NCBI GenBank assembly: GCA_934444735.1
Contig: CAKSDE010000004.1
Coordinates: forward strand, 124,001-188,000
Length of the DNA stretch: 64,000 nt
From: an uncultured Clostridia bacterium
GTDB taxonomy: Bacteria > Bacillota > Clostridia > UBA1381
Direction: 5' to 3'
The position numbers and the translations under genes are program-made. The notes below the pieces were generated by a model, which saw nothing but the letters and a program-made list of their open reading frames with translations, searched no databases and had not been told where the DNA came from. This document shows, one piece after another, positions 34,296-42,168 of this stretch. Every line of letters begins with the position of its first letter. Within the stretch, counting starts at the first letter, position 1.

Positions 34296-34327
34296 CCTTT
34301 TGCGATCCGGACTTTTTTTACATCCCC
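34296..34327 (-). repeat. Solo 3'-UTR entry motif after argB
   Basis: Minus strand: GGGGGATGTAAAAAAAGTCC then GGATCGCAAAAGGA, starting 8 nt after the argB stop. P1 and P2 are not present; the terminator follows about 50 nt later. Confidence 0.75.
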
Positions 34328-34334
34328 CCTGTTT

Positions 34335-35210
34335 TTAATAGCCTTTGCCCTTTATAAGCGTGCCTATTCCCGATTTTGTGAAAATTTCAAGGAGCAGGCA
34401 GTGGGGGATTCGCCCGTCGATTATATGTACGCCGTTTACACCCGAGTGGATTGCATCTAAGCAGCCCAAAACCTTGGGTATCATGCCGCCGACTATCGTC
34501 CCGTTGTCGATCATCTCATTTATTTCATCTTCACCTGTTTCAAATATCACATTCCCGTCCGAATCCTTTACGCCCTCAACATCGGTTAAAAGAATGAGCT
34601 TTTCTGCAGCGGTTGCCGCAGCGACTGCCGCCGCAACACTGTCGGCATTTATGTTATAGCTCTGCCCGTTATCGTCAACGCCGATCGGTGCAATTACCGG
34701 GATATATTCGTCCTTGCTGATATATTCCAAAATGTGCGGATTGACCTCTACAATATCGCCGACATAGCCGATATCGGCGGTGCCGTTTTCGGTTTCGACA
34801 TAGTGCTTGCGGCATTTTATGAAAGAACCGTCTATTCCGCAAAATCCCACAGCTTTACCGCCTTTGCAGTTTAAAAGAGATACAATCTCCTTGTTGGTTT
34901 TCCCGACTAAAACCATCTGCGCCACGCCTATCGTTTCGGCGTCGGTAACACGCAGACCGTTTATAAATTCGCTTTTTATGTTTCTGTCGGCAAGAGCTTT
35001 TGATATATCGGGGCCGCCGCCGTGAACGACAATCGGGTTTAAGCCGATAAATTTCAAAAGCGTAATATCTTCCATGACCGAGTTTTTAAGCTCGTTGTTA
35101 ATCATCGCATTTCCGCCGTATTTTATAACGACCGTCGAGCCTGCAAATTTCTGAATGAACGGGAGCGCCTCGATGAGTATCCCGGCTTTTTTTATAAGTT
35201 CTTCCATCAT
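34335..35210 (-). CDS. argB: Acetylglutamate kinase
   Basis: 291-aa amino-acid kinase that phosphorylates N-acetylglutamate, the second step of arginine synthesis. Motifs are VIKYGGNAMIN near residue 27, VHGGGPDI near 62 and LLTDVEGVKD near 197. The N-terminal helix upstream of the kinase fold (MMEELIKKAGILIEALPFIQKF) is the kind found in arginine-inhibited hexameric forms. Last of the arg genes, 28 nt after argC. Confidence 0.97.
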   Translation of the reverse strand: MMEELIKKAGILIEALPFIQKFAGSTVVIKYGGNAMINNELKNSVMEDITLLKFIGLNPIVVHGGGPDISKALADRNIKSEFINGLRVTDAETIGVAQMVLVGKTNKEIVSLLNCKGGKAVGFCGIDGSFIKCRKHYVETENGTADIGYVGDIVEVNPHILEYISKDEYIPVIAPIGVDDNGQSYNINADSVAAAVAAATAAEKLILLTDVEGVKDSDGNVIFETGEDEINEMIDNGTIVGGMIPKVLGCLDAIHSGVNGVHIIDGRIPHCLLLEIFTKSGIGTLIKGKGY

Positions 35211-35238
35211 AACTTAAATCTTCCTTTCAGTAACCGTA

Positions 35239-36276
35239 TCACAGATAAAATCCTGCCATTTTTAAACCTGTGGTTTCGTCAAGCCCGAACATGAGATTCA
35301 TATTCTGTATAGCCTGACCTGCCGCGCCTTTTACAAGATTATCGATTGCGCTTACAACAACCGCTCTTTGCAGACGTTTGTCCACAACCACGCCTATATC
35401 CACGAAATTACTTCCCGCAACGTGCTTTGTTTCGGGGAGCTCACCTGCATTTTTCACACGTACAAAAAATTCGTTTTCGTAGAATTTTTTGTAGACCTCA
35501 ACGATTTCCTCGGTAGTGCACGGTTTTTTCAAGTTTACGTATATGGTTGATAAAATACCTCTTTTTTGAGGGATCAGGTGCGGTGTGAAAGAAATCATTA
35601 TTTCCTCGCCGGCAATGTTTGAAAGCTCCTGCTCAATTTCCGATGTGTGGCGGTGCGTTGCGATTTTATATGCCTTTGCGGTTTCGGTACATTCGCAGAA
35701 CAGATTGTCAAGCTTTAATCCGCGTCCTGCGCCTGTTACACCCGACTTTGCATCAACTATGATATTTTTCAGCTCACCTAATTTTGATGCCAAAAGCGGA
35801 GCTGTGCCGAGTATCGAACAGGTGGTGTAGCAGCCGGGGTTGCCGATTAAGCGTGCATTTTTTATCTTTTCGCGGTGCAGCTCGCAAAGTCCGTATACCG
35901 ATTCTTTTAAAAGCTCGGGGGAGGAGTGCTTTTCGCCGTACCATGCCTCATATACCGCCGGATCGTCATAGCGGTAATCGCCGCTCAGATCAATGACCTT
36001 TACGCCCTGCTCCAAAAGCTGTGGTATAACCTCTTTTGATGCACCGTGCGGCAGCGCCGTGAATGCGACATCGCATTTTTTTATATGCTCCAAGTCGAGC
36101 TTTTCACATTCTTTGTCGAGAATGTGTCTTAAATTCTGATAAACGTCGCTTATATTCTGCCCGTCAAAGCTTTGCGAACCCAAAACCTCCAAAGATACCT
36201 CGGGGTGGTTCGTCAATAGGCGGACAAGCTCGGTACCTGCGTACCCTGTCGCACCCAAAACTGCTGCTTTTATCAT
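35239..36276 (-). CDS. argC: N-acetyl-gamma-glutamyl-phosphate reductase
   Basis: 345-aa NADPH-dependent reductase, third step of arginine synthesis. N-terminal VLGATGYAGTELVRLL binds NADPH; the catalytic cysteine is in GNPGCYTT near residue 148, and the catalytic histidine is probably in the segment around PHLIPQKRGI. It is separated from the upstream GNAT gene by 529 bp of tandem repeats, so it may have its own promoter, which I could not identify. Confidence 0.97.
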   Translation of the reverse strand: MIKAAVLGATGYAGTELVRLLTNHPEVSLEVLGSQSFDGQNISDVYQNLRHILDKECEKLDLEHIKKCDVAFTALPHGASKEVIPQLLEQGVKVIDLSGDYRYDDPAVYEAWYGEKHSSPELLKESVYGLCELHREKIKNARLIGNPGCYTTCSILGTAPLLASKLGELKNIIVDAKSGVTGAGRGLKLDNLFCECTETAKAYKIATHRHTSEIEQELSNIAGEEIMISFTPHLIPQKRGILSTIYVNLKKPCTTEEIVEVYKKFYENEFFVRVKNAGELPETKHVAGSNFVDIGVVVDKRLQRAVVVSAIDNLVKGAAGQAIQNMNLMFGLDETTGLKMAGFYL

Positions 36277-36310
36277 TTATAATCAGATCCTTTCGTATTT
36301 TTTAAATAAA

Positions 36311-36815
36311 AAATCTATTGTCTTGCTGTTATGTTACTTTATATGCGCTTGCCCTTTTGCACTCCGGACTTTTTACATTTTCCTATGGGGATAGGAAAAA
36401 AAGATTCGGAACGGACAAAATGAACCCGATGGCGTACGCTGGTACTCCGAGAGGTTTATTTTGTTAGTAGCAAAAGGGCATAAATTTTAGAAAAATTAAA
36501 TTAAATGAAATTTTTCAACTTCAATAAAATCTATTATTTTGCTGTTATGTTACTTTATATGCGCTTGCCCTTTGCGATCCGGACTTTTTACATTTTCCTA
36601 TGGGGATAGGAAATAAAGATTCGGAACGGACAAAATGAATCCGACGGCGTACGTTGGTACTCCGAGAGGTTTATTTTGTTCGTAGCAAAAGGGCATAAAT
36701 TATAGAAAAATTGAATTAAATGAAATTTTTCAACCTCAAAAAAAGCTATTGTATTGCAGTTATATTTCCTTATATGTGTTTGCCCTTTTGCGATCCGGAC
36801 TTTTTTTACATCCCC
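36311..36815 (-). repeat. Tandem array of the 3'-UTR structured repeat (about 2.4 units of 215 bp)
   Basis: Units start at 36311, 36527 and (partial) about 36742, period 215-216 bp. On the minus strand each full unit has the TCCGGA entry block, P1 arms CAAAAGGGCA/TGCCCTTTTG, and P2 arms CAAAATAAACC with GGGTTCATTTTG around GTACGCC. It closes with GTTCCGAATC, a T run and CCTATCCCC. The partial third unit begins inside the GNAT stop. It fills the gap between the GNAT gene and argC. Confidence 0.88.
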
Positions 36816-37297
36816 GGTTCGTATTCTTTTATTAAGTGCGCCCTTACATATCCGCGCGATTTGTCTGTTGAGTCTATGTAAAACCCTCTGCCGTAGTAAA
36901 AGCGTATGAGCGAGGTGATTTTTGAAGATGTGTCAAGGGAAATACTCTTTACTCCCTTTTTTATCATGATGCGGTCAACGAGGTTCATAATCGATTTGCC
37001 GATACCGTTGTTCTGCGATGTAACCTTAACCCCGAAACGGCTTAGATATGCGGTGTTGTCGTCAAAAACCTCCACACGCACACTTCCTACAGGCGTGCTG
37101 TCGGAAAATGCTATCAAAACAATCTTATTTTCAATATCATGCTTTACGTCCTCATAGGTTTCGCTCAAAGCGGCAATTGAAGAAAGTCCGGCAAGCTCGG
37201 TGTATTTTTCAAATGCCTCATGTGTGATGTCCATGATGTAGGGAATGTCGTCCTCACGGGCAAGCCGTACCTCAAACAGTGAACTGAATTCGTTCAT
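36806..37297 (-). CDS. GNAT N-acetyltransferase within the arginine cluster
   Basis: 163 aa, single GNAT domain. VRVEVFDDNTAYLSRFGVKV and QNNGIGKSIMNLVDRI contain the acetyl-CoA-binding Q/R-x-x-G-x-G/A loop, and LIRFYYGRGFYID is the usual beta-6 region. It lies 19 nt downstream of argF, so it is in the arg operon, and no argA or argJ is visible. It could be a short N-acetylglutamate synthase, but the sequence does not show features that prove this. The final Met codon and stop (ATG TAA) belong to the repeat element. Confidence 0.82.
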   Translation of the reverse strand: MNEFSSLFEVRLAREDDIPYIMDITHEAFEKYTELAGLSSIAALSETYEDVKHDIENKIVLIAFSDSTPVGSVRVEVFDDNTAYLSRFGVKVTSQNNGIGKSIMNLVDRIMIKKGVKSISLDTSSKITSLIRFYYGRGFYIDSTDKSRGYVRAHLIKEYEPGM

Positions 37298-37316
37298 ATA
37301 TAATGTTCCTCCGTAA

Positions 37317-38234
37317 TTATTTCATCAATGTTGCCATTACTGCTTTTTGTGCGTGAAGTCTGTTTTCAGCTTCGTCAAATATAACCGACTGCGGTCCGTC
37401 TATAACGTCCTCTGTAACCTCGTAGCCACGGTATGCCGGCAGACAGTGCATGAAAATTGCATCACTCTTGGCAAGCGAGAAAAGCTCTTTATTGATCTGA
37501 TACGGCATGAAAATCTTTACTCTTTCCGCTTTTTCCGATTCCTGTCCCATGCTTACCCATGTATCGGAATATACAACGTCTGCATCTTTTATTGCCTCTT
37601 TCGGATCCTGAGTTAAGAGAAGATTTGATCCGCCTTTTTTGAAATCTTCTTTTGCATTCTCGACCACTTCCGCGTCGGGAGCGTAGTCGGCAGGGGTTGC
37701 GATTGCGCAGTTAAGTCCCAACTTTGCACAGCCATACATGATTGAATGTGCCATATTGTTGCCGTCGCCGATATATGCGAATTTTAAACCCTCGAGAGTG
37801 CCTTTATGCTCATATACCGTTTGCAAATCGGCAAGAACCTGGCAGGGGTGCAGAAGATCGGTAAGCGCGTTTATGACCGGAATATTTGCATATTCGGCAA
37901 GCTCCAAAACGTCCTTATGGTCAAAGGTTCTGATCATTATACCGTCTAAAAAACGCTCCAGAACCTTGGCGGTGTCGTGTATACTTTCGCCGCGCCCGAG
38001 CTGAATGTCGTGTGACGACAGGAAAAGCGGATAGCCGCCGAGCTGCGTCATGCCCACTTCAAAGGAAACGCGCGTTCTCGTTGATGATTTCGAGAAAATC
38101 ATGCCGAGTGTTTTGCCTTTTAATATATGATGCTCGATTCCTTTTTTGTTATCGTCTTTTAATTTGAGCGCCAATTTCAAAAGCGCGGTTATTTCTTCTT
38201 TTGTACAGTCGTGCAGGCTTATAAAGTCGTTCAT
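37317..38234 (-). CDS. argF: Ornithine carbamoyltransferase
   Basis: 305 aa. It joins carbamoyl phosphate and ornithine to citrulline. Motifs are SKSSTRTRVSFE near residue 51 (carbamoyl phosphate), HPCQVLAD near 129, DTWVSMGQE near 224 (ornithine) and HCLPAYRG near 263. It overlaps the argD stop by an ATGA junction. GGGAGGA lies inside argD. Confidence 0.97.
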   Translation of the reverse strand: MNDFISLHDCTKEEITALLKLALKLKDDNKKGIEHHILKGKTLGMIFSKSSTRTRVSFEVGMTQLGGYPLFLSSHDIQLGRGESIHDTAKVLERFLDGIMIRTFDHKDVLELAEYANIPVINALTDLLHPCQVLADLQTVYEHKGTLEGLKFAYIGDGNNMAHSIMYGCAKLGLNCAIATPADYAPDAEVVENAKEDFKKGGSNLLLTQDPKEAIKDADVVYSDTWVSMGQESEKAERVKIFMPYQINKELFSLAKSDAIFMHCLPAYRGYEVTEDVIDGPQSVIFDEAENRLHAQKAVMATLMK

Positions 38235-39430
38235 TGTTTTATTCCTCCCAAAATACCGTCAAGCGCTTTGCAAAACGCGTTTATGTCGTCCTCTGTTATG
38301 ATAAAGGGCGGTGCAAGTCTAAGAGTTGTGCCGCCGCAAAGACTGGTTAAAAAGCCTTTTTCAAAAAGCTTTGCAAATACATCTTTTGCAATTTCCGGTT
38401 TTAGTTCTATTCCGATCAAAAGTCCGACTCCGCGGATTTCTTCTATATATTCGGGATGCTTTTTCCCGATTGAATTTAATTTATCCGAGAAAATTTTACC
38501 CATCTCTTTTGCACGGTGGACGAGATTTTCCTCTTCAAAAATATCGAATACGGCGAGTCCTGCCGCGGTCGCAAATGGGTTCCCGCCGAAGGTTGTACCG
38601 TGATCGCCCGGTGCAAATGCGCTTGCGACAAAATCTTTGGCGCAGACCGCGCCGATCGGTATACCGCAGCCGAGCGCTTTTGCCGAGGTGAATATATCGG
38701 GTTCGACTCCGTAGTATTGGTGCGCAAACCATTCTCCGCATCTTCCCATACCTGTCTGAACCTCGTCAAATATAAGTATGATTTCTTTTTCGTCGCAAAG
38801 CTTTCTCAATGCCTGTACGTAAGCCTTGTCCATCGGGTGAACGCCGCTCTCGCCCTGTATCAGCTCGATCATAATTGCCGCGGTTTTGTCGGTAACGGCA
38901 GCTTTTATCGCGTCTATGTCGTTGGGCTTAACCTGGGTAAAGCCGGGAACGAGCGGACGGTACGGCTTTTGGTACTTTTCCTGACCGGTTGCCGCAACTG
39001 TTGCAAGGGTTCTTCCGTGGAAGGATTTATCAAGAGAAATTATTTCATATTTTTCAATGCCTTTTTTATAAAAGTAAATTTTTGCAAGTTTTAGCGCACC
39101 CTCGTTTGCCTCTGCACCCGTTGAGCAGAAGAATACTTTATCGGCGGATGAGTGTTCAACCAATTTTTGCGCCAGCTTTGCCTGGTTTTCTATATAATAA
39201 AGACTTGAGGTATGCAAAACCTTGTCCGCCTGAGCTTTTAAGGCTTTTATAAACTTCGGGTGCGAATGCCCGAGAGCATTTACCGCAATACCTCCCAAAA
39301 AGTCATAATATTCTTTTCCGTCATCGGCAAAAAGCTTCATTCCCTCGCCCTTTTCAAAGGCAACGGGGAGTCTTTCGCCGAAAGTGTTCATATAATATTG
39401 TTTATCGAGTTTTTTTATTTCTTCCAACAT
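38231..39430 (-). CDS. argD: Acetylornithine aminotransferase
   Basis: About 399 aa, class III PLP aminotransferase; fourth step of arginine synthesis. IFDEVQTGMGRCGEW and TSAKALGCGIPIGAV (PLP lysine) are visible, as are STGAEANEGALKLA and DHGTTFGGNPFA. The frame is open to 39466, but ATG 39430 gives the usual N terminus and has AGAGATGAG upstream. First gene of the arg operon; its promoter carries an ARG box. Confidence 0.96.
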   Translation of the reverse strand: MLEEIKKLDKQYYMNTFGERLPVAFEKGEGMKLFADDGKEYYDFLGGIAVNALGHSHPKFIKALKAQADKVLHTSSLYYIENQAKLAQKLVEHSSADKVFFCSTGAEANEGALKLAKIYFYKKGIEKYEIISLDKSFHGRTLATVAATGQEKYQKPYRPLVPGFTQVKPNDIDAIKAAVTDKTAAIMIELIQGESGVHPMDKAYVQALRKLCDEKEIILIFDEVQTGMGRCGEWFAHQYYGVEPDIFTSAKALGCGIPIGAVCAKDFVASAFAPGDHGTTFGGNPFATAAGLAVFDIFEEENLVHRAKEMGKIFSDKLNSIGKKHPEYIEEIRGVGLLIGIELKPEIAKDVFAKLFEKGFLTSLCGGTTLRLAPPFIITEDDINAFCKALDGILGGIKQ

Positions 39431-39461
39431 ATTTCTCATCTCTTTTTTATAAATAGTTTTA

Positions 39462-39490
39462 GGCAAAAGGCAAAATTTTACTTTTGCCTT
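39462..39490 (-). promoter_or_regulatory. Leader hairpin before argD
   Basis: Minus strand: GGCAAAA and TTTTGCC pair around a 6-nt loop, with a second TTTTGCC just after, so two pairings are possible. It lies in the argD 5' UTR; attenuation is possible but unproven. Confidence 0.4.
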
Positions 39491-39538
39491 TCACCCAAAC
39501 GTGTTACAATCACCCCTATAATTGTATTCCACGTTGTT

Positions 39539-39567
39539 ATTATACAGCATTTTGCATAATAATGCAA
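39539..39567 (-). promoter_or_regulatory. argD promoter with overlapping ARG box
   Basis: Minus strand: TTGCAT (39562-39567), a 17-bp spacer and TATAAT (39539-39544). TGCATAATAATGCA (39553-39566) matches the ArgR/AhrC consensus TGNATWWWWATNCA exactly and covers the -35 box, predicting arginine-dependent repression. Confidence 0.85.
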
Positions 39568-39628
39568 GAATTATTTATAATTTCCCAAATAAATTCAGTT
39601 TTTATACAAAACAAATGTATATTACACG

Positions 39629-39656
39629 CCATTTATGCAAAAACTTGCATAAATGG
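39629..39656 (-). terminator. Hairpin after queG, possible auxiliary ARG box
   Basis: CCATTTATGCAA (39629-39640) and TTGCATAAATGG (39645-39656) form a perfect 12-bp stem right after the queG stop. There is no T tract. The centre TGCAAAAACTTGCA differs from an ARG box at two positions. Confidence 0.55.
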
Positions 39657-39658
39657 GA

Positions 39659-40507
39659 TCAGTCATTTTCGTTTTTGATGTCTATATTTCTTTTTATAAC
39701 GTTTTTGCCGCGCCACGAAAAAGCACGGTCTTTGAATTTACGTAAAAATTCGCGGTTCGACATCTCGCCTATGTCAAGCTCTGTGATTAAATCGCTGCAA
39801 AATGCCGGATTTGACGCATCGGGCGCATTTTTATTGTACGGACACACCTTTTGACATATATCGCATCCCCAGATAAGCTCGCCCTTTTTTATAAGCATTT
39901 TTTCGGTTTCGGAGAGCTCACCCTTTTTCTGCGTAAGATGCGAAAGGCATTTTGAAAAATCGTTATCCGAAAGTGCGCCGCTCGGGCAGCTCTCGATGCA
40001 TTTTCCACAGTCTATGCAGGACTTTTCAAGAGGGCTGTCCTCTTTTAGGGGGCAGTCGGTCAGTATGTAGCCGATGAAGATAAAACTCCCGAACTTGGGG
40101 TGTATAAGCATATGGTTTTTTCCAAAAAAACCAAGACCGGCAAGATACGCAAGATGCCGGTCACACAAATCCCCGGTATCGGAAAAGGATTTTCCGCCAT
40201 AACCGTTTTGTTCTAATATTTTTATTGCCGCATCGGCGATTTCATTTGTTACCGCATGGTAATCTCTGCCGTAGGCATATGACGAAATATTTCCCGAAAG
40301 CCCGGATTTATACGAAACGACAAAAACAATTACGGATTTTGCCGACGGCATTATCAGAAAGGGATTTATCCTTTTTTGGTAATCGTTTGCCGAAAAATCC
40401 ACCGTCTTTTTCATATATTCGCTTATTTCATCATATATGCGCGCACGGCATACTCCGACATCGGACGCACCTGCTAAAAGAAGTGCGTCCGAGAGCAGTT
40501 TTTTCAT
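39659..40507 (-). CDS. queG: Epoxyqueuosine reductase (QueG-like)
   Basis: 282 aa. The N-terminal DUF1730 cobalamin-binding domain (with SYKSGLSGNISSYAYGRDYH) is followed by two [4Fe-4S] clusters: CIDCGKCIESCPSGAL near residue 165 and CDICQKVCPYN near 215. QueG makes queuosine in tRNA from epoxyqueuosine. At 282 aa it lacks the C-terminal HEAT-repeat extension of longer forms, so it may be a short QueG or a QueG-like ferredoxin-type protein. It overlaps trxA by 4 nt. Confidence 0.85.
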   Translation of the reverse strand: MKKLLSDALLLAGASDVGVCRARIYDEISEYMKKTVDFSANDYQKRINPFLIMPSAKSVIVFVVSYKSGLSGNISSYAYGRDYHAVTNEIADAAIKILEQNGYGGKSFSDTGDLCDRHLAYLAGLGFFGKNHMLIHPKFGSFIFIGYILTDCPLKEDSPLEKSCIDCGKCIESCPSGALSDNDFSKCLSHLTQKKGELSETEKMLIKKGELIWGCDICQKVCPYNKNAPDASNPAFCSDLITELDIGEMSNREFLRKFKDRAFSWRGKNVIKRNIDIKNEND

Positions 40508-40821
40508 ATATATTGATCCAGAACGTCGCAGAAATCGTCAAATGAGCGCGCGCCCACAAGCTTTTCCGCCTGTCTGCCGTCTTTAAATATGATTATTGTC
40601 GGAATGGATACAACCGCAAATTCCGAGGCAAGGGCACTCTCTTCATCGACATTTACCTTGCCGACCTTGATCTTGCCCGCATATTCTTCCTCGAGCTGGT
40701 CAATAATCGGGGCAACCATACGGCAGGGGCCGCACCAGGACGCCCAAAAATCAACCAAAACAACACCGTTTGCGTTTATAACTTCCTTATCAAAATTTTC
40801 CGTTGTAAAGCTTTGTGCCAT
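40504..40821 (-). CDS. trxA: Thioredoxin
   Basis: 105 aa with the redox motif WASWCGPCRMVAP (residues about 26-38), cis-proline in SIPTIIIFKDG and the usual length. Cytosolic disulfide reductase. It is coupled to queG by an ATGA overlap; the ribosome site is weak (AAGGA). Confidence 0.97.
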   Translation of the reverse strand: MAQSFTTENFDKEVINANGVVLVDFWASWCGPCRMVAPIIDQLEEEYAGKIKVGKVNVDEESALASEFAVVSIPTIIIFKDGRQAEKLVGARSFDDFCDVLDQYI

Positions 40822-40839
40822 AGTTAAATCAGTCCTTTT

Positions 40840-41508
40840 TTAAAATGTTTTTCCTTCGATTGTTTTAACAATATTTGAACCCTCCGCAGCATAATCGCTG
40901 AGTGAATATACAAGCTCTTCGTTGAAGGTTCCGCTTTCGTAGGTGTACTGAATAATGCTCTTTCCCGCGCCCGAGGTCTGGGTGAGGATAATTACATTCG
41001 TGGTTTCCTTATCGTAAAGCTCGCCTATATCCAGCTGGATTGATCCGATCTGGAGATATTGATCGTAGAGCATATATACTCCGTTTTGCGTGTTTACCGT
41101 TACCATCCAGTTTTGTCCGTCATCGGCAATAACCTGCCCGTCAACAACCTGTGCCGTTGTAAGAACGCTCAAAGTGTCGAGCTTGCCGTCCGAATCAAAG
41201 TCGTATTCATACTGTGAAACAAGGTTATAGCCGTTGGTGTCAATGCTTGTCAAGATGTTTTTCTTAACCTTTTTGTTTGACTTCTTGTCATCGGTGTCAC
41301 TTGCCTGAGTAGTGTCGGCAGAAGTATCCTTTGTGTCGTGAGCTGTTGTATCGCTGCTGTCGGTATTTTCGGCACTTTGATCCGATGCCGGCTGTGAGTC
41401 GGTTTTTGTGTCTGTTTCGGGTGCGGTGTTTTCTTCGCCTGTGCAGCCGCAGAGCGAGAGCATCGATACGACAGCTAAAATTAGTATGTATTTTTTCATG
41501 TTTTTCAT
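40840..41508 (-). CDS. Lipoprotein of unknown function
   Basis: 222 aa. A lipoprotein signal peptide with lipobox LCGC (cysteine near residue 22), then a low-complexity T/D/S/A-rich linker (about residues 25-85). A folded domain of about 130 residues follows, containing YEYDFDSDGKLDTLSVLTT, which looks like an EF-hand-like Asp-rich calcium loop. GGAG precedes the ATG. I do not recognise a family. It sits outside the membrane, anchored by lipid. Confidence 0.75.
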   Translation of the reverse strand: MKNMKKYILILAVVSMLSLCGCTGEENTAPETDTKTDSQPASDQSAENTDSSDTTAHDTKDTSADTTQASDTDDKKSNKKVKKNILTSIDTNGYNLVSQYEYDFDSDGKLDTLSVLTTAQVVDGQVIADDGQNWMVTVNTQNGVYMLYDQYLQIGSIQLDIGELYDKETTNVIILTQTSGAGKSIIQYTYESGTFNEELVYSLSDYAAEGSNIVKTIEGKTF

Positions 41509-41526
41509 TCCTTCTCCTTTGTATTT

Positions 41527-42168
41527 TTAAAACTTTATGTATTTTGGCTCTTCGGAAACGCTGTATTCGATCCTGCCGTCGGTAAGATCGACCATATCCT
41601 CCAAAAAGCGCTCGGTGTCCCCGATTCGGCAGCATATTTTAAAGGTGACATAATCACCGTATGCCGTGTCCTCGAGAATATAATTTTCAGATGAAATTTT
41701 ATACTGTATTCGTCCGACGAGTGTGTAGTCCGCTTTTATTTCGACTGTGTTGCAAAGTGTCATTGTAACAATCCCTGCTTCGGTTAACCCTGATTTGGCG
41801 CTTGCGGTGTATGCACGCACCAATCCTCCCGTGCCGAGAAGTGTACCGCCGAAATACCGTGTAACTACGACTATAACGTCCACCAACCCCTCCTTCCTGA
41901 TAGTATCGAGAACCGGCATACCTGCCGTTCCTCCCGGTTCGCCGTCGTCCGAATAACGTGTTATATTATTTTCATCAATTATATAGGCATAAACATTGTG
42001 GCTTGCATCGGAATACTGCTTTTTTATCTGTGCAAGAAATTCCAGTGCGTCCTCCTCCGTTTCGACAGGCTTGACGTTTGCGATAAATTTCGATTTTTTA
42101 TCGATATATACCGTTTGCGCCTCGTCTGAAACGGTTTTATAGCTGATCTTTTTTGAAATCGTCACCAC
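41527..42168 (-). CDS. YigZ/IMPACT-family protein
   Basis: 213 aa. The N-terminal UPF0029 domain has the signature DDGEPGGTAGMPVLD and VVVTRYFGGTLLGTGGLVRAY. The C-terminal DUF1949 domain follows. IMPACT homologues interact with translation regulators in eukaryotes; the bacterial role is unclear. Starts at GTG (42168 or the next GTG) inside the last 32 nt of hflX, using GGGGGTGG as ribosome site. Confidence 0.92.
   Translation of the reverse strand: MVTISKKISYKTVSDEAQTVYIDKKSKFIANVKPVETEEDALEFLAQIKKQYSDASHNVYAYIIDENNITRYSDDGEPGGTAGMPVLDTIRKEGLVDVIVVVTRYFGGTLLGTGGLVRAYTASAKSGLTEAGIVTMTLCNTVEIKADYTLVGRIQYKISSENYILEDTAYGDYVTFKICCRIGDTERFLEDMVDLTDGRIEYSVSEEPKYIKF

Noticed and set aside
36311..36815. 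CRISPR array
   Set aside because: The repeat period is about 215 bp with whole-unit similarity, no short repeat/spacer alternation and no cas genes.
40840..41508. Lipoprotein as an extracellular solute-binding protein
   Set aside because: Too short and no transporter genes nearby; no binding-protein fold pattern seen.
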